64,000 nt of DNA, taken from assembly GCA_030220185.1 (NCBI GenBank), contig JASPKZ010007249.1, positions 1,364,001 through 1,428,000 on the forward strand. The letters run 5' to 3'. The position numbers and the translations under genes are program-made. Under the pieces are notes generated by a model. It worked only from the letters and a program-made list of their open reading frames with translations, was not told the DNA's origin and did not search any database. This DNA is from Diploptera punctata (lineage: Eukaryota; Arthropoda; Insecta; Blattodea; Blaberidae). Shown piece by piece: positions 11,470 through 22,130 of the stretch (positions are counted from its first letter, which is position 1; each line of letters begins with the position of its first letter).

Positions 11470-11820
11470 TACATGATATCTCGTAAATCACTGTTTTCTT
11501 TTCTGTACCTTAATTTATTATCGTGCTAGAATTATTTTATTCAGTTATTTTTTCATTCTCATTTTATAGAAGTTTAATATCTAAGAATATATCCAGGCTT
11601 ATTTATTTATTTTTAATTATACTATGAAATATTGATTACGATGAAATAGCCCCTAATAATGATAATTCCAAACTTCGGCATTTGCCTTGATGGCTAAGGA
11701 ACTCAAGAAAAAACTCAATCGGGTTGATCGGTAGCGAACGCCAATCTCAATTACAACCGTTTCAACAAACTCGCTTGTTTTCATCGAGTCTTATATACCA
11801 ATTTCTAGATCAATATGCCA
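11470..11820. other. AT-rich DNA without recognised features
   Basis: Nothing supported. Confidence 0.5.
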
Positions 11821-11824
11821 AATT

Positions 11825-12371
11825 ACACTGAGCAACAAAAAAATTTTTTCTTTGTCTCAGAAAGAAAAATATGTGATTCTGATAGTATTTTTTCTCCTGG
11901 ATTCAAATATGATATCGATTTTTCTCCATCACGCAAGGTTTCCGAGAGACAGGAATTCATAATTTCAAACACTTTAATATTTTATACATTCGTAACTACA
12001 TAATATTCGAACATTCGGATTCACCTAGAAAGTAAGAAATGACGATTTTCTGCTATATTTCGCCTGTGGAGCATCCATCTTGATGGTCCAACAATAATCG
12101 GCCAGCATATTAGGATTCCATTTCCCTCGATATCTCTTTTCCATAGATGAAACCATTTGAGTTAGCTCATTTAGTTTTATTTTACAATGGACAAATGGAC
12201 GAAAAAAACGTTTATTAAAAAATAATTATTTAAATCCATTAATTGAAATTGAAATTAAAAAACTGTGGGTGATGAAGAAATTCCGAATACATATTTGAAA
12301 ACACGATAAAAACTGCATAAAGTACAACTATTGGTACTCATGAGACAAAAATCATGTTGACCAGTGTTATT
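11825..12371 (-). mobile_element. ~550-bp inverted-repeat element, copy 1
   Basis: Nearly the whole interval is repeated, in opposite orientation, at 56652-57205. The ends are imperfect inverted repeats: ACACTGAGCAACAAA at the left and, on the other strand, ACACTGGTCAACATG at the right, both preceded by AATt/a. The minus strand carries the conserved frame listed separately. Target duplication is not clear because both copies share the same outer bases. Superfamily not recognised. Confidence 0.7.
12025..12207 (-). pseudogene. Conserved C-terminal reading frame in the 550-bp element, copy 1
   Basis: The minus strand from ~12207 to the TAG at 12025-12027 is open for ~60 codons, with an internal ATG at 12156. 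It reads FVHCKIKLNELTQM, then VSSMEKRYRGKWNPNMLADY, then CWTIKMDAPQAKYSRKSS and FLTF-stop. Tryptophans, the NPNMLADYCW core and a basic C-terminus give it a protein-like look. The copy at 56652-57205 keeps the same frame for ~55 codons with mostly single-codon changes, then shifts by one inserted base. The frame probably is the 3' end of a longer transposon or gene ORF whose 5' part is absent. I do not recognise the family. Confidence 0.5.
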
Positions 12372-13030
12372 GTTGTAAGATTATTTCATTTTAATCTCGT
12401 TAAAGATTAATTTTCAGGTCCCTATATCATAATGTCTTTGATTATAATTTCATTTAAGCATAATAATATGTATATACAAAGCTTAAATATTGAGTAATTA
12501 TTTCTAATAAAAATACCTTCACATTTTGCAAACAGATTTAACGTTTGGGATATATTTTTCTCTAAAGGTGTTTTAGAATGCAACAAAAAAAAAAGCTTCT
12601 GAAGGAATGCTAATATTTAGAGATACGAAATATGCGATATATAGGTCAAATTTGGACGTCAGTGAGGTTTTTGAACTCATCGTTAGTTTTCATAACTCAG
12701 TATTATAAAAACATCTGTGATTTATTTTCAAATTAGTTCTTTTCCGATTGGGAAACATTTCTATTACCAATATTTGTAAACGTTATAAGCAAAATGTTTA
12801 CAACTATTTTTGTCACATAATCTATTTCAAAAGAATATATGATGTTGGTATAATTTAATTCTTATAACTTCTAAACAATTTGTGATATTTTTATTCAAAG
12901 GTCAGACATACTCAATAAGTTCTAGGAGTTGCACATAAATAAATAAATAAATAAATAAGCTACGGATAAAGAAAAACGCAATGACAAGCCATGAACGCAA
13001 CGATCGACATTTCTTAGTCAATGTACGGAA
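12372..13030. other. AT-rich DNA; (AAAT)n at 12935-12957
   Basis: A short AAAT tetranucleotide run; otherwise nothing supported. Confidence 0.55.
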
Positions 13031-13034
13031 GTAA

Positions 13035-13230
13035 AATAGATAGCTTTCCGCTTAGACTACTTTTACCCCCAGCAAATTCTGTTATTCATTTTTCAGGAGG
13101 CTGAGTGGACCACAACAATCTGGACACTAATAAGCAAAGAAAAATATTTATCGCTGCTCTGGTAGAGATCGAACTCCGAGCTATCCGGTATGTAGAAAGG
13201 TGCCTTAATCACCTGAACAATGTAGCTACA
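13035..13230 (-). mobile_element. SINE-A-related, decayed
   Basis: Plus-strand blocks 'ttttacccccagcaaattctg', 'attcatttttcaggaggctgagt' and a tRNA-head complement (B box 'agatcgaactcc', A box 'gccttaatcacctgaacaatgtagcta') follow the SINE-A minus-strand order. Middle part differs. Confidence 0.55.
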
Positions 13231-13780
13231 TAGGACTACAGCTCCTGTAATTTTTTATGTATTATCAATATCTGTCTCGCTTAGAAACAGGATAAAACAA
13301 AAATTTCTACCTAAAAATAATCTCTGGAATGCTTGTGGGTAGTGAAAATACATTCCATAGTTAAGTTCTCGAGGACGTATATTTTTAAATACGTACGGAG
13401 TTGTTTCTTTGTGGAGTACTTGTGAATTTAGTAAAGATTTACCTTCAGTTGGCTCATGCCCAGCTCTCTCGTACAAAAGACATTAGTGTAATTGCATAGT
13501 CTACTCTTCTAACTTGAGGTGAAAACTGACAATTGGATACAATTTATTTCGCCAATATCGTAGGCCCTATCATTTTATATGATGTAAACTGTTTTTAAAT
13601 GCAATTTTCATGTTCTCCTACTCCGAGATATCCACAAGTTTTTTTTTTTTTTTTCAAAATCGTATATTATATAGAATTTCGTTGTAATGATTTTACAAAT
13701 AACGAACTTTACAGTTAGTCCTACAATGCCATGACATTTACTTAGTTTTACTTATCTCCTTATAGGTATTGTTCCACATG
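13231..13780. other. AT-rich DNA; poly-T at 13639-13654
   Basis: No supported gene; the 13255-13476 minus frame has no recognisable domain. Confidence 0.5.
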
Positions 13781-13784
13781 CCAC

Positions 13785-14018
13785 TCGGGTATTAAAGTGA
13801 ATCTGTCAGGAAAGGAATTTTAACTATGGATCACACTCATACTTTTTGACCACACAGGGCATGGAGAGTCTATCCAAGTGAGGGATCAGCTCAACGTCAG
13901 GGGCTTCCTCCGAGAAAATAACAACATTTAGACGAAACACACAATTCACACACATTCATACTAACATGGCGAATATGATGATAATGATGGCCACATGATG
14001 TTCGGGGACCGTTTATCA
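13785..14018 (-). mobile_element. SINE-B, tail-3 variant, head missing
   Basis: Matches 63540-63835: 'gaattttaa', 'cacacagggcatggagagt', 'gtgagggatcagctcaacgtcagg', 'cctccgaga' and then the SINE-B centre 'atgttcggggaccgttt'. The tRNA head is absent, replaced by the start of the LINE at 14035. Confidence 0.75.
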
Positions 14019-14034
14019 CTACTATAAAAATATA

Positions 14035-15062
14035 ATTAATAGAAGCTATAAAAGCATTATACAAAGAATCTATTTCGAAAATGAAAATTGGAAATCAAAT
14101 AAAAGAGGGATTTACTATTACAGAAGGTTTAAGGCAAGGTTGCAGTTTATCTCCAACTCTATTCAAAATTTATCTCGAAAGAGTACTAAGAGACTGGAGG
14201 AAAAAATGTAAAAAATGGGCATACCAATCCAAAATACACATGTACTCGTATATTCGCTAAATTTTGCAGATGACCAGGTATTAATAGCACAAGACCACGA
14301 TGACATAGAATATATAGCTAAAAAACTAAAAGAAGAATATGAAAAATAGGGACTTTATATAAACATTGAGAAAACTAAATACCTGTGTATAGGAGAAGAA
14401 ATGGAAAATATAAATTTCAACAATGGAGAAGAACTGAAACCTAGTATTGAATACACTTATTTAGGAACAAAATTAGACCATTCAGGCGATAACAACAGTG
14501 GAAATTAAAAATAGAATCTCACAAACAAAACAAGCAATAAATGCTTTAAACTCTGTTTGGTGGAGCAAAATTATTACAAAAAATAGAAAATTACAAATAT
14601 ATCAAACCATAATTCAGAACATTTTAACATATGGTGCTGAAGTCTAGCAAATTCCTACCAGGGAAATGAAAAGAATTTCAAGTACAAAAATTGATGTGTT
14701 AAGAAGATCAGCTGGAAAATCTAGGATGGATAGAATACGAAATAAAGAAATAAGGGAAATTATGGGTGTACAAGAGGATCCGGACATCATAGACATCATA
14801 GAAAAGAAAAAGATTGCATTAGTATGGCCATGTCAAAAGAATGCCAGAACAAAGATTGCCTAAAATTGTTATGGAATGGATCCCAATAGAAAGGAGGAAG
14901 AAAGGAAGACCGAAGAAAACTTGGATAGAAGGGGTACAAGCAGTTATGAATATCATATGATTGGAGGAAGATCAATGGATGGACAGAGAGGAATGGCGTT
15001 TGGTTTCCGGAAGGCGGCGGCAGTTGCCATGATACCGGATGATGATGATGATGATGATAAAA
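14035..15062 (+). mobile_element. LINE-B fragment (RT domain onward) with GAT tail
   Basis: Starts within the RT domain and ends in 'gataccg' plus (GAT)n. Seen in order: EGLRQGCSLSPTLFKIYLER (RT motif B region), FADDQVLIAQDHDDIEYIAK (motif C, FADD), IEKTKYLCIGEE (motif D), then YTYLGTKLDHSG, a thumb-like segment, and a C-terminal RIRNKEIREIMGV region. Stops (for example EK-stop at ~14348) and shifts interrupt the frame, so it cannot make protein. Endonuclease and the first RT motifs are missing (5' truncation). The (GAT)n end resembles other LINEs with microsatellite-like tails. Confidence 0.8.
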
Positions 15063-15271
15063 TATAAATAATTCATTCTTTTTGAGAATTTTCCTCATCA
15101 TTGAGGGGTTTCTCCAACCAATATTAGTAATTAACATAAATAATATATATATGACTACGAACTTATAGACTATCAGTTTGAAACAAACATTCACAAATTT
15201 CACAAAACAATAAAAAAAACGAAGATAACGTTATTAAACTGAATGTTAATGTTATATTTCGTTGTAATGCA

Positions 15272-15610
15272 TATATTCATCCATCCATAGTAATTCTGCC
15301 CGAGGACAGGTCTTTCACTGCAATCATAGCATCTTCATGCTATGCTTTGCAGCTTTACTAAGGAATTATAGATATGATAGCTTCCCGTTGCTTTCCACAC
15401 CGGTGAAGGATGTTGATGGTAATGATGGTGATGTTGATGATGGTCGGATGATTTTCGGGGACCGTTGGACACTAAGCTTCCTGACATTTGTCTTACAGGT
15501 GAGGAAAAACCCCGAAAAAACCTCACCCAGGAGCCTGTCCCGACCGGGAATCGAACCCGGGCCCGTTGCGTGACAAGGCAGCACGCTACCTCAAAACCAC
15601 AGCGGTGGAC
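15272..15610 (-). mobile_element. SINE-B full-length, tail 1
   Basis: Minus strand: head 'gtccaccgctgtggttttgag', B box 'cccgggttcgattcccggtc', centre 'tgaggaaaaac...cttacaggtg' complement and '...cggtccccgaaaatc', ending with the 'ccttcaccggtgtggaaagc' tail and 'ggatggatga'. It is followed directly by (TA)n on the head side. Confidence 0.9.
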
Positions 15611-15611
15611 A

Positions 15612-15614
<3 letters not shown>

Positions 15615-15650
<36 letters not shown>

Positions 15651-15653
15651 GTG

Positions 15654-15684
<31 letters not shown>

Positions 15685-15737
15685 TGTGTGGTGTGTGTTG
15701 TGTGTGTGTGTGTGTGTGTTGTGTGTTTGTGTATACA
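15615..15737. repeat. (TA)n then (TG)n microsatellite
   Basis: TA run 15615-15645, then interrupted GT/TG run to about 15737. The histidine/threonine and cysteine/valine-rich frames here are artefacts of the repeat. Confidence 0.95.
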
Positions 15738-15802
15738 TAATACTTTCAAATATAACTCTGGAACGTCTAGAAAATTTTCAAACAAACTCGGTACTCATAT
15801 AA

Positions 15803-15888
15803 ACTAACTCACTGGCACTATCGAAACCATACACTCATGGCCGCGCGAACATAAGCTCTCCACACACCCCTATCCTGATGTAACACTT
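15803..15888 (-). mobile_element. LINE-A 3'-end fragment
   Basis: Complement of the LINE-A terminus: 'actaactcactggcactatcg', 'catggccgcgcgaacataagc' and 'tctccacacacccctatcctg'. 5' truncated to ~85 bp. Confidence 0.85.
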
Positions 15889-15889
15889 A

Positions 15890-16680
15890 TATAATTCTCC
15901 TGCGCATTAATTCTTTGTGTGTCAGAGTGCGTTTTATATTTTGAAAGTTTCTCCTAAATTTGTTTTTTTTTTTAATATTATTTCCTAATGTATTTAAGCT
16001 AATTTCGTTATTCAGTCTGGTATTGATTTATTCTATATTGTTTTGTTTGTTCTATTTCCCTTTGTATTTTTTTTACTTTTTTATGTGCCTGAATTTATTT
16101 TATGTCTTAAAACGTAAATTTATATATTTTATTTCCTTCTCGATTTAACTAAAAATAAAACTTTAACTAATGTATATATTGTATAGCCTACTATGTATTA
16201 TTTCTGTGACTGATATAAGTGTTATATTATTGCACGTTTATTTTTGTTCCCTGCTTGGCTTATTGTAAGAAAAAGTATAAAGTTTCTGTGATTTGCTATT
16301 TCAATTGAAAACCAATTTATAATCTTGAAGGTTGAATGAAATTAAACATGCACAGAGAATGTAATACTGGCAGAGTTTTAGTTGAGATTATAGTTTATTC
16401 TGAAACAAGGCAGATATATTGTCAATATCTGAATAACCCGTAGGAGTGACGAGATCCAGATGTGAATGTGGGAATATCCCATATTATAGAATAATCAAAT
16501 ATGTTAGTATGAATTGCATTAAAGTAATATTTAAGTTAGGCATTATTAAGATCCACACGAGCTACCATCATTCTGGTCATTTTCATTTCCTACCATTATT
16601 GTATAATTTTAGCATAATTAGGATTTATATGCTAATGAGAAAATAATACAAATTAACATACCCACATACTATTAAATAAC
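15890..16680. other. T-rich DNA without recognised features
   Basis: Phenylalanine-rich frames here are driven by poly-T composition. Confidence 0.6.
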
Positions 16681-16684
16681 ACTT

Positions 16685-17345
16685 AGAAACTGGGGCTGGA
16701 AGTAAATATCAATAAAATTAAATATATGGTCACAAGTAAAAATACATTATACAATGGAAATGGATAGTTAATAAAAAAGCAGGGAAATTTTGAAGAAGTG
16801 GCTGTATTCAAATACCAAGGAACAATAATTACAAATAAGAATGAGTTTCGGAAAGAAATTATATGTAGGCGTAACTCTGTAAACGTATACTATTAATCAT
16901 TACAGGGACTCTTGTCATTCAAAATCCTCTAAAAATGTTAAACTAAAAATTTATAAAACAGTTATTCTTCCAGATATGGCTAAATATTCGAAATATCTAT
17001 TAAATATTAGAGTAATTGAGAATAAAATTCTCAGGACAATATTTTGGATCAAAGAGTGACGAACCGACAGGCGAATAAAAAGAAAACTATATAACAGTGA
17101 GCTACATGACATTTAGGGAAACCAGAAGTAATAAGAATAGTAATGTGTAATAGACTGCGATAGGCAAGCCATGTGGTACGAATGATGAATGAAAGAAGGG
17201 CTTGGAAATTTCTTGAAGGAAAAATAAAGGGAAAGCGCCCAGTGGAATGAAATAGTGACATGAAAACCTTTTGTAGGAAAACCAGGCTGATACGAAAAAA
17301 AGGAAAGCGCCCAATATATAGGACAAGAATGATTGATTTAGGAGA
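16685..17345 (+). mobile_element. LINE-A, strongly decayed
   Basis: Parallels 19080-19680: 'aaactggggctggaagtaaatatcaa', 'atatatggtcacaag', 'atacaatggaaatgga', 'ttcaaataccaaggaacaa', 'ttataaaacagttattcttcca', '...gaccaaagagtgacgaac'. A partly duplicated GKRPVE-like segment occurs near 17220-17310. Many indels; the minus-strand frames are shadows. Confidence 0.75.
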
Positions 17346-17349
17346 AAAA

Positions 17350-17820
17350 CATTCCATTATTTGTGGAAAGTGAATTATCCAGATCATCATATACATTCAC
17401 ACACAGACTCTGAATATTAATAATTTAATTTATAGGAAATAATATTAGAACATGGGAATCAATGCCTGACTACATGTCTAGGAGGGCGGTCAAACTTAGG
17501 CACGTTTCATGTTTTGGCTTTTCCTCGCAAAAATTAATCACTAAATTTACTTGAAGCAAGAGAACCGCATTTATGTTCCAAATGAAGTAGGCCTATAACT
17601 AATTGAATTGGATGATATGCTGTAAATTGAATTTTAATTTTTACAGCTTCTAACGTTTCCATTAGTCGTTATTTTCGTGTAGAGTGTGAACTGACATTAT
17701 TTCAAATACATTATAGTAGCTTCTTAAATAATACCCCTTCATATGACGAATCCATAAAACATACTTGTACAATGCACATACATGAAAACAAATTTATTCT
17801 TAAAATGTGAGAGATACTAT
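17350..17820. other. AT-rich DNA without recognised features
   Basis: Nothing supported. Confidence 0.5.
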
Positions 17821-17821
17821 T

Positions 17822-19835
17822 AAATTGTCAGCATCAGAAAGCATTGGTTGTTTAAAAAAGAGTCAAAACAAGAAATGGTTTGATGAGGAATGTGCCGACA
17901 TTGTAAAGAAAAGAAAGCTAGCAAAAATGAAATGGTTACACGAGCCAAATGAGGTAAATTTAGAGCAATAGGGTAGTATTAGACGGGAAACCACCAAGTT
18001 ACTAAAGAGTAAAAAGAGGGAATATTTGAGAGACAAGATTAATGATCTTGAAATGAATGCAAAAAATAGGAACATTAGAGAATTATATCAGGTAATTAGT
18101 ATAGAGAAGAAAGGGTTTCAGGCTAGAACAAAGATAATTCGGAATGAAAATGGGGATATGAGTGCAGATTCCAGGAGTATATTAAATAGATGGAAAAGTT
18201 ATTTTTAATCAGCTATTAAATGTACATACAGAACTGGACATTGAGGAGGATTATTTACAGACAGCAGAAATGCTAGTCGCAGAACCAAATGCATTAGAGG
18301 TTGAAATGGTGATTGAAAAATTGAAGATGTATAAAGCATCAGGTTCAGATGAGATCCCAGCAGAACTGATAAAATCAGGGGGAGAAAAATTTATGGACAC
18401 GATACGCTGGTTGCTTAGTATGATTTGGGAAAAAGAAGCTCTTCCAGATGAATGGAAGGAATCAATTATCGTACCAATTTATAAGAAAGGAGATAAAACT
18501 GATTGCAACAACTACAGGGGCATCTCATTACTTTCAACTTCGTACAAAATTCTAACAAATATATTAGTAAGCAGACTTACTCCCTATATTGATGACATTC
18601 TAGGAGATCATCAATGTGCATTTAGAAGAAACAGGTCTACAACAGATCAGATTTTTAGTATAAGACAGATTTTAGAAAAGAAATGGGAATATAATGATAT
18701 TGTACATCAACTATATGTAGACTTCAAAAAAGCATATGATTCAATTAAGAGGGAGAAGTTATGTAGTATCCTGCTGGAGTTCGGAATTCCTAAAAAGTTA
18801 GTTAGACTTATATGAATGTGTCTATTTAGAAAGAAGAGTAAAGGTGCGTGTAGGCAAACAGTTTTCGGACACTTTTGAAATCCAGAATGGGTTGAAGCAA
18901 GGAGATGCACTATCTCCTCTACTATTTAATTTTGTACTAGAGCATGCCATTAAATCTTTAGAGAATGAGGAAGGCTTACAACTAAATAGTATTAATAAGC
19001 TGCTAGTTTATGCTGATGATGTAGTATTATTGGCCGATAGCGAGGAGATACTAAAGGCCAACACGCACACACTATTGAGTAACACTAACAAATTAGGACT
19101 GGAAGTAAATATCAATAAAACTAAATATATGGTCACACGTAGAAATTCATTATATAATGGAAATGGACAGCTAATGACAAATGAGGGAAATTTTGAGGGA
19201 GTGGCTGAATTCAAATACCTAGGAACACCAATCACAAACAGGAATGAGATGCACAAGGAAATTAAACACAGGCTCAATTCTGGAAATGCATGCTATTATG
19301 CATTGCAGAGACTCTTGATGTCCCAACTCCTTTCAAAAAATGTTAAACTGAAAATATATAAAACTATTATTCTACCAGTTATATTATATGGGTGCGAAAC
19401 ATGGACTCTTACTTTAAGGGAGGAAAGGAGATTACAAGTATTTGAGAATAAAGTACTCAGGAAAATTTTTGGACCAAAGAGAGATGAACAGACAGTTGAA
19501 TGGAGAAGACTACATAACAATGAACTACATGGTCTTTATAGGAAACCAGATATACTAAGAACAGTTAAGTCTCGTAGACTGCGATGGGCAGGACATGTTG
19601 CACGTATGGGGAATGAAAGACTGCTTGGAAGCTTCTTGTAGGAAAGAGGGATAACGCCCAGTTGGTAGACCAAGAATGAGGTGGGAGAATAACATTAACT
19701 ATGATTTGAGGGAAGTAGATTATACAGGGAATGATTGGAAAGCATTAGCTCAGGATAGGGATGTATGGAGAGCTTATGTCCGCGCGGCCATGAACCTACG
19801 GGTTCGATAGTACCAGTGAGTAAGTAAGTATGTAA
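17822..19835 (+). mobile_element. LINE-A reference copy, 5' truncated
   Basis: About 2.0 kb running from the linker between endonuclease and RT (KKWFDEECADIVKKRKLAK) through the RT domain to the natural 3' end. The ORF ends MNLRVR-stop, followed by only ~10 bases (tgccagtgag) and a TAAG/GTAA repeat. A very short 3' UTR with a repeat tail fits the RTE-like LINEs (family knowledge; clade not proven). The endonuclease domain is absent, as expected for incomplete reverse transcription. Confidence 0.9.
18208..19641 (+). pseudogene. LINE-A reverse transcriptase ORF (broken)
   Basis: RNA-directed DNA polymerase used to copy the element at its target. Seen in order: KASGSDEIPAELIK, WKESIIVPIYKKGDKTDCNN (RT motif 1 region), NYRGISLLSTSYK, HQCAFRRNRSTTDQIF, YVDFKKAYDSI (motif A with catalytic D), then NGLKQGDALSPLLFN (motif B), LLVYADDVVLLADS (motif C, YADD), NINKTKYMV, FKYLGTPITN, CETWTLTLREERRL and RRLRWAGHVARMGNER. 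Breaks: a one-base shift near 18207 before the RT domain, TGA plus a shift at 18813-18844 between motifs A and B, and a shift/stop at 19639. All catalytic motifs survive but not in one frame, so it is not functional. Confidence 0.9.
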
Positions 19836-20009
19836 ATGTAAGAGAGGCTGTGCTATATGACTCAGAATTATAAGGTAAGGAACGAGGAGGGTAATTTGAC
19901 AGAATTCAGAGTGTGTCCCTTAAGAGAATGTTAAGGCTGACATTAAAGACTTCAAATTGTGATAAGAAATGCAATACTTTTGGATACAATAGTAGGAAAA
20001 ATTATTATT

Positions 20010-20727
20010 GTTAATATTAGTTGGACCCTGAATTCAAATATCTAGGAACAATAATACAAATAGGAATGAGATGCACAAAGAAATTAAACATAGACTCAAT
20101 TCTGGAAATGCGTGCTATTATGCATTACAGAGACTCTTGACGTCCCAACTCCTTTCTAAAAACGTTAAACTGAAAATATATAAAACTGTTATTTTACCAG
20201 TTATATTATACGGATGCGAAACATGGACTCTTACTTTAAGGGAGGAAAGGAGATTGCGAGTATTTCAGAATAAAGTACTTAGGAAAATTTTTGGACCAAA
20301 GAGAGATGAATAGACAGGTGAATGGAGAAGACTTACATAACAGTGAATTACATGGTCTGTATAGGAAGCCAGATATAATGAGAACAGTTAAGTCTCATAG
20401 ACTGCGGTGGGCAGGACATGTGGGATGAATGGGAAATGAAATACGTGCATGGAAGTTTCTTGTAGGAAAACCAGAGGGAAAACGCCCAGTTGGTAGACCA
20501 AGAATGAAGTGGGAGAATAACAACTATGATTTGAGAGAAGTAGATTATACACGGGATGATTGGAAAATATTAGCTCAGGATAGGGATGTATGGAGAGCTT
20601 ATGTCCACGCGGCCATGAAGCTACGGGTCCGATATTGCCAGTGAGTTACTGTAATTAGTTATGTCCGCGAGGCCATGAACCCACGGGTCCGATAGTGCCA
20701 GTGAGTTAGTTAGTTAATATTAGTTGG
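20010..20727 (+). mobile_element. LINE-A copy with perfect 15-bp target-site duplication and doubled tail
   Basis: The 15-mer GTTAATATTAGTTGG occurs at 20010-20024 and 20713-20727. Between them lies LINE-A from the codons for EFKYLGT to the 3' end, 5' truncated. Its frame is open at 20071-20313, then hit by a stop (GATGAATAG), and resumes at 20429-20644 to the terminal ...RVRYCQ. After the first terminus (~20648) the last ~50 bp, 'gttatgtccgcg...gtgagttagttag', occur again at 20659-20712. Confidence 0.9.
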
Positions 20728-20729
20728 GC

Positions 20730-21070
20730 ACAGTCAGAACAAACTGTTACGTGGAACAAAGAATATATTTTGTACATGCTATGACTACTGTATGAGGAAC
20801 AAATAGCGTGTCTATTGCAAGGAAAATATGAACATGCTCGTATTTGGGGGATTATGAGCATAATTTGTTACGACATATTTTAAAGAGATAGAACAACTCA
20901 AGTTTCATTTTCTACCGGAGAAATTTCTTAAATGGAACCGAGTGAGTCTTGGACTCGAGTGCTAAGAGCGAATTTATAAGAACTTGAATAAAGTTAGAAA
21001 GTTAAGAGAGGTAAAATTAGGGCTCAATGAAGGAATTTTATACATCAATTGTGCGTATATATATCCAAGA
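20730..21070. other. AT-rich DNA without recognised features
   Basis: Nothing supported. Confidence 0.5.
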
Positions 21071-21082
21071 AAACTTTCTTAA

Positions 21083-21083
21083 T

Positions 21084-21119
<36 letters not shown>
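21083..21119. repeat. (CA)n then (TA)n microsatellite
   Basis: CA run 21083-21094 followed by TA run to 21119. Confidence 0.9.
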
Positions 21120-21143
21120 AAGAAGTTTTCTTCTTGATTTTTT

Positions 21144-21286
21144 CGCGTCATGGATTCAAGGTTGGCATCTGGCCACTGGTTCCGACGTTTCGGCATGATC
21201 CCACATGCCATTATCAAAGAATCATGTGGGATCATGTCGAAACGTCGGAATCCGTGGCCAGATGCCAACCTTGAATCCATGACGCG
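21144..21286. repeat. Near-perfect 64-bp inverted repeat (foldback)
   Basis: Arms 21144-21207 (cgcgtcatggattcaaggtt...) and 21223-21286 are complementary with ~3 mismatches; loop of 15 bases. A 'tttcttaatca(c/t)ac' string occurs on both sides (about 21075 and 21303), possibly a duplication marking a ~225-bp insertion that includes the microsatellite. Confidence 0.85.
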
Positions 21287-21371
21287 GAAAACTCAAGAAC
21301 AATTTCTTAATCATACTTACATCCGCGAAAATCTACAATATAACACACACACACAAACATATATATATATA

Positions 21372-21612
21372 ATCAGCCTCGGTGGTCTAGGAGTTAAGTT
21401 CCTTCCCTCTGGTCTCAAGGATCGCGGGTTCAAACCCTGCTGGGTCTACTATTTTTGTATGCAAAAAGGCAAGGGAGAAATCCTCTGAGAAGGACTTCAA
21501 GCCGTGGTCCCGAGGTTGAAGATTTTCGGGTTCGTAAAAGAGGCTCAAGAATAAATTAAAGGTTCCGAGTAAAATTTAATCGGTCTTTCTCATCCTAGTA
21601 ATAACTTAAGTT
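21372..21612 (+). mobile_element. SINE-C variant
   Basis: tRNA-like head 'tcggtggtctaggagttaag' and B box 'cgcgggttcaaaccctg', then 'gagggacttcaagccgtgg'-like centre, 'gaagattttcgggttcgtaaa' and 'aaatttaatcggtctttct'. More diverged from the other SINE-C copies; sits between two TA tracts (ending 21370, starting 21641). Confidence 0.8.
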
Positions 21613-21638
21613 GCCTACTAAATGGAGAGAACATGAAT

Positions 21639-21640
<2 letters not shown>

Positions 21641-21671
<31 letters not shown>
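21641..21671. repeat. (TA)n microsatellite
   Basis: About 15 TA units. Confidence 0.9.
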
Positions 21672-21674
<3 letters not shown>

Positions 21675-22108
21675 CCGTGCACACTGAGATTTATAATGTA
21701 AGGTATTTAAAAAAATAATGCATTCCTCTTCTGTATTAATAAGTTTAAACTAGAAACAACCATGTTTCGCCATCGGGTATAGGCAACTTATCAAGCATTT
21801 ACGCTCGACGAGTATATATAAATCTAACTAGTAGGGCCAACAACTCAAACATATCTGTTTTTTGTGTTCAACATGGTTTCACGCGGATTTTTAAGGTAGG
21901 AGACTATACGAAAATGCAATTGAAATAAATTATAAGCTACAAATGTACTGTAGCAAGTAATTCTATAAATTCTATAATTATGTAGGCTATGTATAATCGA
22001 TTTCATTTTTGTTACTTCAAGTTAACTATAATTCATGAATTTTGGAAATTTAATCCGTCAAAATATAAAAATAAATCCGTTTGTAAATACAACATAAAAA
22101 AATTACTT
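21672..22108. other. AT-rich DNA without recognised features
   Basis: Nothing supported. Confidence 0.5.
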
Positions 22109-22130
22109 TATATATATATATATATATATA
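22109..22130. repeat. (TA)n abutting SINE-B head
   Basis: Eleven TA units directly joined to the SINE-B head at 22131. Confidence 0.9.

Noticed and set aside
14796..15203. 135-codon minus-strand frame with a histidine run
   Set aside because: It is antisense to LINE-B and its histidines come from the (GAT)n tail.
15465..15802. Cysteine/valine-rich frame over the TG repeat
   Set aside because: Microsatellite artefact joined to SINE-B.
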